Assembly: GCA_021399435.1 (NCBI GenBank)
Contig: JAJTUP010000003.1
Span: 1,178,001 to 1,242,000 of the forward strand
DNA: 64,000 nt
Direction: 5' to 3'
Origin: Diaporthe sp. PMI_573
Lineage: Eukaryota; Ascomycota; Sordariomycetes; Diaporthales; Diaporthaceae
Below the pieces are notes generated by a model. The model saw nothing but the letters and a program-made list of their open reading frames with translations, had not been told where the DNA came from and did not search any database. This document shows positions 1-11,263 of the stretch, in pieces (the stretch's first letter is position 1; each line of letters starts with the position of its first letter). Position numbers and translations under genes: made by a program.

Positions 1-180
1 AACTCCCACCTGGCGCTCGATCAAACCGAGACACTCGCTTCCTAAGCGACAACCCTTCTACTGCTTCCTGCTCATCAGAGCCTCTTCATAAATTCCTGCT
101 GTCCTCGGCACCCCCCTCCGGGAGTGACACAGGCGTGGCACCCTGCAGCTCAAAGAGCCTCCTTCCTTGTGCTTGTGATC
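1..180. other. 5' flank of the DUF2306 gene
   Basis: No coding exon can be supported here. The frame of the downstream gene stays open to about position 124, but only through a GTG. The first in-frame ATG is at 181, so this stretch is read as leader or promoter DNA. Confidence 0.4.
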
Positions 181-1440
181 ATGACGACGGCTGCGACTCA
201 CACAAGCGCTCCCAAGGCCCTCGCTGCCTGCTGGCAGAGACTCCACCTGCTCCTTGGTTTCCAAAAGAGCTATAACTTTGTTCTCTGGTGCTTTCTTGCC
301 CCCGGCCTGCTCGGCTTCACCCTGAGTCGAGCTCCGTATCTCGACTACTATGGCGTGTTTTGCAAACGGAAGTCACTGAAGCCAAGTCTCCACGCCGCAC
401 CGGGGGAGTGCTACTTCTTCCTCAACGGCGGGCGAGAGCAGATCGGTATGATGCTGCACCTCTACGGCATCATACCATGCTGCTTGCTCTTGTTCTTCCA
501 GTTCGTGCCGGTCATCCGACAAAAAGCAGTCTTGTTTCACCGGATCAACGGATATATCGTGATATTCCTGATGGCGGTTGCTGTGGTGGGCGGGTTGATG
601 GCGACGAGCAATTCATTCGGGGGAGATGTGGCATTCCAGGTAGCAAACGTGCTGCTCGGCGCGTCAGTAACCATATGCCTCGCAATGGCTATGATCAGTA
701 TTAAGAGGCTGCGGATCGATCAGCACCGAGCGTGGATGTTAAGATGCTGGGTCTTGGTAAGGTCGCCGGTTGTTATCACCCTCGCTCAATATGCGCCATC
801 CGAGCATGGCCACAACACAGCCTTGACTGACAAAACCTATAGGCCTCAAGCATAATCACAATGCGCCTCATCCAGAACATTGCCTGCCGCACACTCAGCG
901 GCCAAGGGTACACCGCCATACGCCCGTGTGCCCAGATCAACAGCGACGGCGTCCTGCCGCAGTCCGTGATCGAGCGCGCCTGGCCAGAGTGCGCGGCCTA
1001 TTTCACAGGGGCACAGCCCGACCAGCAGGTCCTCGTCAGGGCCGATTACTACGGCCTCCCGATCGAGATCAACGTCGCCCTGTCCATCGCCAGCGGGGCG
1101 TCGGCCTTCGTCGCGCTGTTCCTGCACGCCATGGGCGTAGAAGTATATGTAAGCACGCACAAAACCACCTCTCAGCACAAAGAAACCCCAGCGGGCAAAG
1201 AGATGGCCATGTGAAGCTAACCTCCAACCCCAGCTCCAACTGACCCCAGCAGAGTCCGAACGTCTGCGCCAGGTCTCCTACCGCAAGCAGTCGGCACGAG
1301 GCCCGAAACACTCCTCGCTCTCCGGCTTGGCGGTTGACGGTTCCAAGGGGTCTGGCGAGTTGCCTCACGGTGATTGCAAAGGAGAAACAGGCAGGGACTT
1401 CGCCTCGGAGAGCTCCTTCGAGGCAGGGTCGCGAGAATGA
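181..1440 (+). CDS. DUF2306-family multi-pass membrane protein
   Basis: A predicted integral membrane protein of about 362 residues. Three exons join in frame: 181-756, 843-1148 and 1234-1440. Both introns have GTAAG donors, and the second carries a GCTAAC branch point just before its CAG acceptor. At least four hydrophobic segments are visible, with a His-rich loop (IDQHRAWMLR) after the fourth. The pattern of paired helices, the RAWMLR motif and a C-terminal LQLTPAESERLRQVSYRKQ tail match the fungal DUF2306 family. The family has no established biochemical function; some members carry an unsupported 'microtubule-associated' label in databases. Ser/Gly-rich polar residues close the protein. 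An upstream GTG extension was rejected because a fungal nuclear gene should start at ATG. The family call is fairly secure; the function is unknown. Confidence 0.75.
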
Positions 1441-1789
1441 CTGGCGTTGCGGTGGCTCTTGCGGTTCTTGTCGCATGTACAAAACAAGATGCTGCACCAT
1501 GGTTCGGCTGATTTGACTGGGCCTCGGAGAGTGTTGAGAGTATGTAGAAAGCGATGGTGATTCAGGCAGATGAGACCAAGGAGTTCACCTGTTCAAATCC
1601 CAGACGTCCTTAGTTGTGAACCTTTCTCTCCAAAGTTTGCTCAAAGGCACACTGAAAGGTATGTTTAGGTGCTACTGAATCGACTAAAGGGACCACCGTC
1701 GTCCTTGGCGGAGTAGGAAACAAGAAGTCAGAGGCAATGGTATCTACAAGTCTTTGGGATCTCAATTTTCTTCCGCTCTTGGCCAGTGC
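1441..1789. other. Convergent 3' intergenic region
   Basis: This lies between the 3' ends of the DUF2306 gene (+) and the lectin gene (-). I see no coding potential. A GTTCAAATCC string near 1590 resembles a tRNA T-loop, but no cloverleaf forms around it. Confidence 0.5.
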
Positions 1790-3187
1790 TCACGATTCCA
1801 AAGTAAACAGATTCCCCGACTCCTGGCAAGGTCCAGCTACCAGTCTCCCGTTTCCAGGAATGAGGCAAGTATTGTTGCTTTCGCTGACCGGCGTCAAGGC
1901 AAAGCTCTCTCCCCCGGCAAAGGGATACAGTTGTCCCTGATTCGTCAAGCCGGACCCGTCAGCTCTTCCGCCGCAGGAGAACAAGGTGACTTGGTCCGAA
2001 GCTTCTCTTCGGGGGTCAAAGGAGAGACAGCCCTGAGTGGCTGTGCTCACAATCAGGGCGGCGTCGCCGCCACTGCCGTCGTTGTGCTTGCCCGAAGTAA
2101 TCAAGTCCCAAGTGGTAGGATTGGTGCAGTCTGTGAGGGCGACGGGGATGAGGTTCATCCTGAAATCACCAGCGGTAGGATCGACCGAGAGACATTGGCC
2201 ATTGGGAGCGCGGATCTTGGTGTTGCTTACGGCGCGGACGGCTGTGTCGTCGCGCTGTTGGGCCTCTTCTACTGCGGCCTGGTCAATGTTGCCGCCTGCG
2301 CCGGAGACTGCAGTCGGCTGGGTGGCGTTCACTCCTGCGACGCCGCTCGCCTGCGTGGCTGAAGCCGCAGCGCCGGTGGCTATCAGTCCGTTAGCAAAAG
2401 TGAGACACGACAATGCAGCCTCGGCCCCCGGACTTACCTGTAGGTGCATTTCCTGCGGCGGTGCCAGAGGCACGAGTGGGCTCTGAGCTGAAGAGGAACT
2501 CTTGTGCAGCGTCTCCAGAACTGCAGTCAGAAATGTCCAGCACGCCATTCTTGACGGCCAGGCACTTCCCTTGGGCGTTCTGCGGCTGCAATGACTGAGG
2601 GCCATCTGGCTGGCTGAAGGGGAAGATCTGAGATTCCGTCTCCTTGCCACCTACCGAGGGTCAGCATGCTGCCTGTCAGGATGAAAGGGGGGAGGGAGGT
2701 GTTGGGTTGACTAACTCCCATCAGCTCTGCCGCCGCAAGAGAAGAGAAGGACTTGGTCTCCCGCAGCTCGGCGAGGGTCAAAGTTAAAACAGGCGCCTGT
2801 GGTGGTGCTCACGATGAGCATGGACTGAGGGGTACTGATGTGCTTCCCAGCAGTGATGATGTCCCATCCTTGGCCATCTGCTGCTCCACATTGGGTAACT
2901 TGGATCGGGGTCAAGTTGGCCCGGAAGTCACCTGAGAGCTTGTCGACAGAGAGACATTTGCCGTCAGAAGTCTGTCGGTTTTCAGTCAGCTTGGTGGTCA
3001 ACCACGACGGGAAAGCAGGACACACCTTGATGTTGATATTAGACGAGGCCCTTGTAGCCGTGTCGTCACGTTGGTGGGCCTCAGCAAAGGCGGCTTGGTC
3101 AAGGGAGGTGACTGCTCTCGTGTGGATGACCGGATTGGCGGAGGCGAGGGCCGCAGAAGCGAGGAGCGAGATCAGCTTGGAATTCAT
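1790..3187 (-). CDS. Secreted protein with two tandem ricin-B-lectin-like repeats
   Basis: A 352-residue predicted secreted carbohydrate-binding protein. Exons on the minus strand are 3187-3026, 2971-2716, 2650-2438 and 2379-1790; all four join in phase, with CTGAC or CTAAC branch points. Residues 1-18 (MNSKLISLLASAALASAN) look like a signal peptide. Two homologous halves follow. Each begins with a DQAA..EA.QRDDTA.RA.SN linker, continues with a G(K/Q)CLSVD..(S/A)GDFR.NL.P. stretch, then LIVST, a FDPRR motif and LFSCGGRADGS. That is the beta-trefoil repeat style of ricin-B/CBM13 domains. No catalytic domain is attached, so this is a lectin-like protein and not an enzyme. The halves are clearly an internal duplication, but only the first has an intron before the KTSDGKC segment. 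Ligand unknown. A role at the cell wall or against competitors or grazers would be inference from family only. Confidence 0.8.
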
Positions 3188-4000
3188 GACGAAGTTGAGG
3201 ATGCCCTGAAGATGGAATATCGCATGTGCAAGGAATGGTTGGTACTGAGATGGATGATGCGGACCAAAATGAAAAGAATGGAGTTGGCAGCAAGTTGAAG
3301 GACTGATGAAAAGAGAGAAGAGCAAAGGCAAGGAAACAAAACAAAAGAGGGTCGAGGAGATGTTGCTGATCAAGAAATGACCATGAAGTCGTGACTTGTC
3401 TGGCCCAAGGACTTATACCGGGGGACAATTGCATCTACAGAGAAAGTCGGGCCCTGCAGCCACACTCCTGGATTCGGTGCAGGATGTTTCCAGTGGGTTT
3501 CGAGAATGTCTCTTGCATCCTCGCCGAACATGTTGGTGGCGGATAGGAGTGGGTGCCACGCGCGGTGTGCCTCTGCGTTTGGCGCCCGGGTTTAGGGCGT
3601 GGCCGCGCCGTGCATGAAGAGGGCGCCAACATGCAACTGGGGCGCGCCGTCCAGCAGTCCTGGCCACAAACGCCCCTTGGGCTGATGCTTGGTTCGCTGG
3701 GCCAGGACATCAGGCCGGCCGGCCACGGGCCTCTGGCCTCTGGAAAGAGACGTGAGAAGCAGGAGCGTTAAGGAAACGCCAAGCAATAACGGCCCCCTGG
3801 TGAGGCCTGCTGTCGAGGCTGCAGGACGAAACCCACGCGGTTGCACATGAGACGAACCAGTGCTGGCTGGAGGCAACATGGGTTCCCCCTGCCGGTGAAC
3901 GCCGGACTGCGTGCGATTGGGCAAGATCCCAGCCAGCATCCAAATGAGGAAAGTTACAGGGGCTGGCCTCCATGTCATCTCATCGTTGTGCTGGAGACGA
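3188..4000. other. Intergenic: lectin promoter and HET 3' flank
   Basis: Upstream region of the lectin gene and downstream region of the HET gene. Several chance open frames exist, one over 200 codons on the minus strand, but none shows a recognisable domain or good splice structure. Confidence 0.45.
3409..3418 (-). promoter_or_regulatory. Possible TATA element of the lectin gene
   Basis: Read on the minus strand this is GTATAAGT, about 225 nt upstream of the lectin ATG. It is followed by a pyrimidine-rich leader (3190-3340), as is usual for strongly expressed fungal genes. Assigned from position and sequence only. Confidence 0.35.
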
Positions 4001-6411
4001 CTAAACCAACACAATTTCTCGCACATCCTCGCCCCAGAACAGCCGAACAGACTCGGAAAACTCGGGGACCGGGTTGAGCCGCATCTCATGTCCGTGCAGT
4101 TGGAATTTAGGTGGAACGGGGAGCTGAACTTCGAAGTGACCAACGCGGGAGTACTGCTTCTCCTTTTCCTCCCGCACCACGATACCCGCCATCTGGGATC
4201 GACCGCCATTGACGATGACCAACAACCCCCAAAGTCTGACTCCAGAGCCTTGGTGGGCCGTGCGATAACCATGATAGTCGAAGACCACCGAATTCAAAAA
4301 CTCTGCATCCAGTCGAGGCTCTGTGCCACAACTTGAATCCGCCGACTCGGTGGGGAGTAGCCTTAATAGGCCGCGAACATGTAGTTTGGCTGTCTTAACC
4401 TCCCCGAATGGTTGATTCGCCAATGCCAGATCAACGCTGCTTCGAGAATCTCAAATTCCTCACTTTCCCGCCAATCATCGTTCCTGTATCTGTACCGAAA
4501 CAGGATTTTGCTTCCGCAAGACACCCAACTCCACGAAGGCTCTGGTTTCGAACCAGACGCGTGCTCCAGAGACCAAAGACAAGACTCGTCTGCGCTAGTG
4601 GAAGACCAAACCAAACCCAATGTCAGGTCTGACTTCCACAGCCCGCAAAGGTACTGGTCTCCCAGGACAGACGCAAATTCTTTCGCTATTCCGGCTATCG
4701 CAGGCAAGCGGTCGGTGTGATATGTCAACTTCCGGGCAGAATAGGCTTCCACGAGGCTGTACCAAGTTGAAATGACGCTTGAACCCGGGGCTAGTCCGTG
4801 CCCACCCTTCAATATCGCCATTGTATCTTCAAGAACCTTTCCTTCGTTGTAATTTTCCTCAATGTGCTTGTCGCGACTTACCCAGCCATCGTTTTGTTGG
4901 GCTGTTGTTTCTGAGCAAGAGCAGGTCCAGGTCGTCTGGTTGAAGTGGTATTGGAGTCGACGCCCGGAAAATAGCATCTCTTGAAATGTCCATGCTCTCT
5001 CGTACCAAGGCTCCCATACGTAGCGTACCTCGGGCCTGAGAATGACAGGCGATGTTCCAACAGCATCCCCGTTTTCTCCCTCGGCTGTCGTCTTGAAAAC
5101 ACAGTCAGCCCGTCCAGCTTCAAGAGCAACTCTCTCCAAAGTTGACATTCGACTCCCAAGAAATCCCCTTCTGACACCCCCTGCTGCAGATGCTACAATC
5201 GTGAGGGTAGCATTTCGATAAATGTCGCCCATTCGACCAAGTTCTCTTGCTTTCAACGCGTGGTCATCTTGAAGTATACAAAGGGCGTCGATCCAGAGGA
5301 ACTTGAACCCAAGCTGCCTTGCGACTGTGACACTATCTCGAATGGTAGGATCTAGTTGTCGCAGCCCGACTCCAGAGGTCAGATCAGATTGATTGGTCTT
5401 GTTCAGCATGATCGTTTGTGGTCCCTCCCCCCAGCAATATGACAAGCAGATGTATCGCTCTCTCATGCCTTCAGGAACTTGGATCACTTTGATTTGGTTT
5501 TGGTCAGACACGTCGAGAACCATGGACGGCATTTGGCTCGGCGGAAGGCTGATTCCGCAACCATGTTCTACCTCGCACTTCTTCAACCATTGCTTGATCA
5601 GCGCCATCGTGGATGGGTCTCCGGGCATCAAGTTGATCGGGCCACCGAAGCGTTTTCTCGTGGCACCAGCAAGATCGTCTCCTGTTGATAGTTTCAGCAT
5701 AACCTCGGACGAGGTACCAGAGAGAACTATACATGCCTGGAAGTTTTAAAGCTAAGAATCTAGTTGAGGAAATCAGGTTGCAGGGACCGTCAACTGCGCG
5801 CGTACGACCAGGATGAGAAATAATGCGCGCAGGCTTCTCGGGCACAATAAAACCGACATCCACAGTGATGGTGGAATAGTCGGTCATGAGTGTGTATTGG
5901 GTATAAGACGTGTATCCCATGCATATGAGCACAGAGTCTGCCTTGATTGGTACCATAAATTCGAAAGGTTTGACGCTCCAGACCACACCCCTTTGGTGAT
6001 GGAGACGCCAAAACTCTTCCTCCCGATGCCCTCCAAGTGATTCAGCGAGGTCTGTGTAGAACTCATCTGACCTGAAATTAATATTGTCCTTATCCCAGTT
6101 GAAACTGACCTTATTCGGTTCTGGTTTCGCTACCGCCTCCTGAACCAAGCCAATGTAGGCAAGCTGATCTCGGATCATAGCCCAGAAATTGCACCCAGAT
6201 GCAGCAAGGTCATGTACTCCCTTCTCGGTTGTCTCTAATTCAAAGAAGTCAGCTTGCCAGGAAAAGTCCCAACGTTTAGTAGGCTGGCGGAAAGGTTTCA
6301 TCCTGGTGAAGCTATTGCACTGCTCGCAAGTATGCCCTTGGGCATCCTTGGATCCCAACTCACGCCTCAAGCGCAAGATCTCGTGGTCGATGTGAGGAGT
6401 GGAGTCACGGC
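4001..6411 (-). pseudogene. HET-domain (heterokaryon incompatibility) protein, frameshifted
   Basis: A HET-domain gene of the type linked to allorecognition cell death in filamentous fungi. The N-terminal part (about 6411-5806) contains a CEQC motif and a long pre-HET region. After an intron of roughly 45-80 nt (donor near 5806, acceptor between about 5728 and 5746) come the HET signatures YICLSYCWGEG, FLWIDALCILQDD and MGDIYRNATLTIVASAA, at about 5470-5190. The C-terminal segment continues (WEPWYERAWTFQE, TWTCS, WSWVS) until about 4434. There the frame breaks: the expected continuation, beginning LALANQPFGEV and running through a typical HET tail (QYSRVGHFEVQ), lies in another frame down to the stop at 4001. 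One missing base (a G in GCGGTTGAT) would explain it. Without it the protein ends early with 20-odd unrelated residues. The 5' end is unresolved: no in-frame ATG lies upstream of the CEQC motif, and an acceptor at 6412 suggests a further 5' exon. Confidence 0.7.
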
Positions 6412-7942
6412 CTGTTTTACTTGTTGTCTAGCCCATCGTTACGCAGAAAAATATCAATTAGACCCCTGTGGTGCGGAGACACTCTGTCCACCACTTTGAT
6501 CACAACCGGAAGAAACTTTGTGGGGCGTCAAACTGGCTCTCGGAATCATTATGTAGCGAAGTCGCTCACCTTCATTGACACATTTCAGTCGGAGCTTGGA
6601 TGACGCTCTTAAAATGCGAGACAACTATCCCTTCAAAAGGGCGCGCTTTTCTACGTGAAAAGGTCAAGTTGTGATGGCGATGTCTCAACGCGACTGATAC
6701 AAATGGTCCATGGCATCGAGGATTTCGTGTGCAGTTCGAAATTCCCGGTGGAAGAATTAAGACTGATTCTTGTGCTTCAAGCTTTTCCCGCAAAAAGAGT
6801 TGGGCTTTCCAGTATGAGAACCATAATGAATGTCGGGGAGGTGCACAGGTGTATCGTCCAACCGCAAAAGACTTGCCACTTCGAACCGGTTTCGACGAAA
6901 TCACTTCAACCTTGTCCATCATTGCTAGTCCGCAATTCGGCGCAGATCGTTTCCACGATATTTTGTACAAATACCTTCACGACAGTATCTGCACTTTTAA
7001 AAAACGGTGACTCTTTTTAAAAAGACCAGCGAGGACAGGTTCTGTTCTATTTTAACTCAAGATATTGGATGATACTGATCTCAATATCAAACCGCCATAC
7101 ACTAGCATTTCAATGTGCCTCATCCCTTGCTTTCATGGAGGAACAGAGGTCGCGATATGGGGGAGAGGAAGGGCACTTCCTGAAGCATGACACAGAGCAA
7201 GCAAGGGAGACGAATTCGGAGAATGGAGGCCTTTATTTGATGGGGGGAGGAGGTTCAAAATGCTGAGGAATAAAAAGGAAAAATAACTCTGTGAGGGCCA
7301 ACACCAATCTACCAGGCGAAGTGTCCGGAGACTAGCGTGGGATTCTTGCTCAATTGGTAAGATTAATCTATGTCATGAGCTACTTCACTCATAGAATTGT
7401 TTTCAAACGTCTTATAAGACCATGTCAAGTGGGGCTTTACAGCCTGGGGCTAGGCACACACCAGAGCAGGCTGGAGCACACCGCCCGTGGATTAAACCGC
7501 ACTACCAACAGCAACTAACCCAAGGCAACAATACTGTAGAAGACATTACACTTCATAGGTCTTTACGCAGTCCCACGCCAATACCGAGGCAATGGCTTAG
7601 ATAGATGAGTGGAGTTGTGCGTGTAATTCGCAAAGATGAGCACAGTCGAGAGTCAGAATGATTCAACTGGGGCTTGACCACAACCATGGTATCTAGTGCA
7701 TAATTACCTGATAGGGCCAGCAATAGAAGATTTTGAGAATTAGCAGTGTTTGAGAAGTTAGGCAAGTGATGGTATCATTCCCAGCCCAAAGCATCAACAA
7801 ACGCTCGCGCGTGTATCCAGCAAAAAATGTGTCTTAACCCGCTGTCGCCTTGGGAAGAAACCCAGCAAGCCACTGAATCCGACAATCGACAACATGAGCA
7901 AATCATCACTAGTACTCGTGACATCGCAGGTGCTCTGGTCCA
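6412..7942. other. Long intergenic region, HET upstream / P450 downstream
   Basis: About 1.5 kb. It probably holds the HET gene's first exon and promoter (somewhere in 6420-6620) and the 3' flank of the P450. The rest, with several A/T-rich patches (for example 7001-7070), shows only short chance frames. No RNA gene is supported. Confidence 0.4.
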
Positions 7943-9698
7943 CTATTTCTTCGAGATGAACACCTCCAACCCTTCCTGCACAACAAAGAAGGTTGCGTGG
8001 GCCTCCAGCTCCCTTCCGGGGTTGACAAGCTCAAAGTGGTAGTCTCGTAGAAGTCGGGGGCAGACCTTGTTGATCTCGAGCAGGGCGAGGTTGCGGCCGA
8101 TACAGACATGACTACCGCCACCAAACTACAAGATCATTGTGTCAGTTTGGTTCCTGCTTCGGCAAGGACATGATCAGAGACTCCGCTTACCTGGAACATA
8201 TACCTCTCCATCCTCTTTGCCTCCTCAGCATCGCCCAGCCAGCGCTCCGGCCGGTAGACATCAGCGTCGGGCCCAAACGTCGCCTTGTCGCGGTGTAGCA
8301 CCCAGCCGTTCACGGCGATGGTCACCCCGCCGGGGAAGACCTGGCCGTCCACCTCGGCGCCCTCGGGGGGCACCAGGCGGGCTATGTTGAGGCCGACCGC
8401 TGGGCGCACGCGCATGGCCTCCTTGAGGCACGCCTGGAAGTATGGCAGGTTCTGGGACTCGTTCCACGAGATATTGCCCGTGGGCGGGATAGTGCCGTCG
8501 GCGACTGCCTTCTTTATTTCCTCCTGGATGCTGGCGTACACGCGCTGGTCGGAAAGGATGTGCCAGAAGAAGGACTGCATGGTTGAGGCGGTCGAGTCGG
8601 AACCGGCGAAGCTGTGACGGCGTCAGTATATGTGAAATTATGTTTGTACCGGGTACGTAAGCTGGAGAACAGCACAGGAGGAAAGACATACATCGCACCA
8701 TGAGCGACAGCAAACACGTCACCCTCGCTGAATTTGGACGGATCCTTGAGATGCCCCTTGATCAAACTGGCCAGCAGATCCTGCCGCCCATCGCCTCCCC
8801 TCCATTTGCCCTCGCTCTCCTTATCGAAAGGCTTCCTCCTCTCGAGTTCCTCGAGCGCCATGCGGGTGATAAGCGCGTCCTTGGTCGCCAGGCCCGGAAC
8901 CAGACTTCGCAGTGGGTTCCTCCTCAAGAAGTGGTCCATGAAGGGCACCTGCCCCACGATACCATTATACCGCTGCATATCGTCGATAGTGCGGATCGCG
9001 CCGTCCACATCGCGCCCTTGCTCCAGGAACCCAAAGCTCCGGCTGAATGCCACCTCGCCCAGGACGTCGAAGGCGAACCAGTGGAGCCAGTTGCCCAGGT
9101 CCACGATGGGGCCATTGGAGAGGTCCTTGGTCTGTCCCCGGGCAGGCCCCGCGGCCAAGTTGAGTTTCTGCATCAGCACCTCGATGGTGTCGTCGATGAA
9201 CGGGCCGAGCTGCTGCATGGCTGCCATGCTGTAGGGCACGTTGGCGACCTTCTTCTTCTGCGCGTGGACATCCTCTCGGTACTCGGTGAAGATGTCCGGG
9301 TTTTCCGGCGGTGGGAATACACCGTAAAACTTGGTCTTGTAGAACCGCTTCCCGGCCGATAACAGCGTGCGCGCAGCCTCGGGGGACGACACAGAAACCT
9401 CGTTTGGTGCGATCCGCACGATGGGGCCGTACTTCTTGTGCAGCTCGATATGCTCCAGGTGAGTGTGTGTAGAGGCCGTCGAGATCACCTTCCATAGCCT
9501 CGTCATGGAGGCCAGCAATGGGCCGGGATATTTTCGCAAGGGTGAGGCATATCTCCTGCACAGCGCGCGCACAACGATCAAGCCGGGGATCGTAACGAAC
9601 CACCACTGAATTAAGAATGGTAGTATGCCATTGAAAAATGCCCGAGTGGGCGAAATGGTCCCACTCTCTGTCTGAAGCCTGTCAATGGGGCCAGCCAT
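7943..9698 (-). CDS. Cytochrome P450 monooxygenase, pisatin-demethylase-like
   Basis: A 536-residue membrane-anchored heme-thiolate monooxygenase, likely on the ER. Exons are 9698-8692, 8611-8191 and 8125-7943; all introns have good GTATGT or GTAAGC donors and join in phase. An N-terminal hydrophobic anchor (about residues 25-45) precedes the proline-rich hinge RKYPGPLLAS. The I-helix FAGSDSTAS spans the first splice site, the K-helix ExxR is in LKEAMRVRP, the PERF-like motif is YRPERW, and the heme loop FGGGSHVCIGRN supplies the cysteine ligand in the last exon. The N-terminal region (KKYGPIVRIAPNEVSVSSPEA) is typical of the fungal group that contains pisatin demethylase (CYP57) and many secondary-metabolism P450s. 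Substrate cannot be read from sequence. It stands alone between a HET gene and housekeeping genes, so phytoalexin or xenobiotic oxidation is as likely as biosynthesis. Confidence 0.9.
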
Positions 9699-9836
9699 AT
9701 TTGCATATATTTGAGCCCTGAACCAAGGGTTGAACCTGATGGACTGAAGGTGGGAGTGTTGAATGGCAGACAGAGAGAACCCGAGAGCCTACGACAAACC
9801 GAAGGAGGGAAGGGTATATGGAGGTCGGCCCTTGGC

Positions 9837-9842
9837 CTTATA
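9837..9842 (-). promoter_or_regulatory. Probable TATA box of the P450 gene
   Basis: ATATTATAAGG on the minus strand, about 140 nt upstream of the ATG, followed by a CT-rich leader. A second A/T motif (TATAC) lies nearer the gene at 9814-9819. Confidence 0.4.
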
Positions 9843-10642
9843 ATATGAGACGCCAGGCCCAGACATCGTCGACGGCCGCCAGGTCCCTGGGGAAACCACC
9901 CCCTCCCCTGCAACGCAAACACCAGGCATATTTGTCAACGTGGAGTAATCTGAACATCAGATCCATCGTGCGTTAGATCCGGCGGTAGCTCGCGGGGAAC
10001 CAAGATCTAAGCTCCCGAGGTCTCCTGAGCAGACAGGCATACCTCCGTGGTGGTGTTGGGTGAGGATGACCCAGCGATCGGCTGGGCCATGCCGTTTGGG
10101 CCGACCTATTCTGCGGCGCAGTTGCGCGGCGTTCTGTGTCACGCTGGCGGTGTTGAAGTCAGTGTGTAGGTTATGGCCACGACTTGGCGAGCCTTCGGCG
10201 AACCAAATATTTGCCGACTGTCGTTGGTTCATCCCAGCCATGCTAGGGAACTACTTGGGGCCGCTTATGCGGGGGAACCATAGGGGTCAAGCGAGGTGCT
10301 GGACGGTGCTAAAAGTGGCGCCCGATGGGGATGACGTCCAGCATGATTTCTACCCTTGGCTCTTTTTGGAGCTGTTGTGAGCCATGACCGTTGGGACTTT
10401 CGCTTAGTACTTTTGGTGTACGGGCAATCTCAACAGTGAACAACCAACCGGACGAGCCTAGCCCCGATGTCCGTATTTCCGTGGTGACAAGCAGATCTGC
10501 AGGGTGATGGTTCTATTTGCCAGCGGTGTAACAGCGTCGTGAAGCAGGACGGTGCCGTTGACGATGGGCAGACTCCACAAATAGAACCATATCAGGCGAC
10601 GACGGGACGGCGGGATTTACCCCAGATTTACGGGGTGCTGTA

Positions 10643-10679
10643 CCCACAACTGCCACAACTGCCACAGCTGCCACAGCTG
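10643..10679 (+). repeat. 9-nt tandem repeat (CTGCCACAa/g), four copies
   Basis: Four near-perfect copies of a 9-mer, CTGCCACAA or CTGCCACAG. It would read as repeating Pro-Gln-Leu in one frame, but the surrounding frame shows no other protein character, so it is treated as a minisatellite. Confidence 0.6.
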
Positions 10680-11263
10680 AAGGAGCCGATGATCCTGGGG
10701 CCTAGTCCGTTAGACTCGGGAATAGAGGAGCGGTTTCAAGCAATGGAAGCGGTACCGGGGCCGAGATGGCTGTTCGCTTTTCCGATCACGATGGCTGGTT
10801 GATGGTAGGGAGGGTCATTGTTGTTCCGCCGTTATCAAGCTCAGTTATTGAGCTTATGACCCATTAGTCCAAATCGCTCAGGACTCCTGTGGATGTCCAA
10901 GTGACAAACCACGCTCATCGAGAGAAATCTAACGGACCGTTGACGCGTGTCGAGGCGTCTTAAAATAAACCAGATGAACGATGTGCACATGCACATGTCG
11001 CACACATGAGTCGATGGTGTACAGATGTGCCAAAAAGTAGGGCTCCATTCATATAGAACATGCAGCGCCCAGACACAGGGGAAGGGGTGGAGCCCAATAT
11101 CGCTGCAGGCGGCCAGTCGCCGCAAAGAGATTAGTCATCCCTGGGCGCCGGCCCGGCGGGAGCCCCAGTTGACATCACTCGAAATTTTGCTGAGCAATAC
11201 TGCGCTTGGCGGAGGTCTTCACAACGAACAGTCACGACGAACACCTTCCAACAAACCTATACA

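Larger units (their letters stand above)
9699..11263. other. Long divergent intergenic region between P450 and ISA2
   Basis: About 1.5 kb between two divergently transcribed genes. No coding exon is supported. It contains the short tandem repeat listed separately at 10643-10679. Confidence 0.45.

Noticed and set aside
7335..7430. tRNA-like D-arm string (GCTCAATTGGTAAG)
   Set aside because: Acceptor and T arms do not pair around it; no anticodon arm can be drawn.
10539..10802. Small ORF with repeated Pro-Gln-Leu
   Set aside because: The repetition comes from a 9-nt DNA repeat; the rest of the frame is not protein-like.
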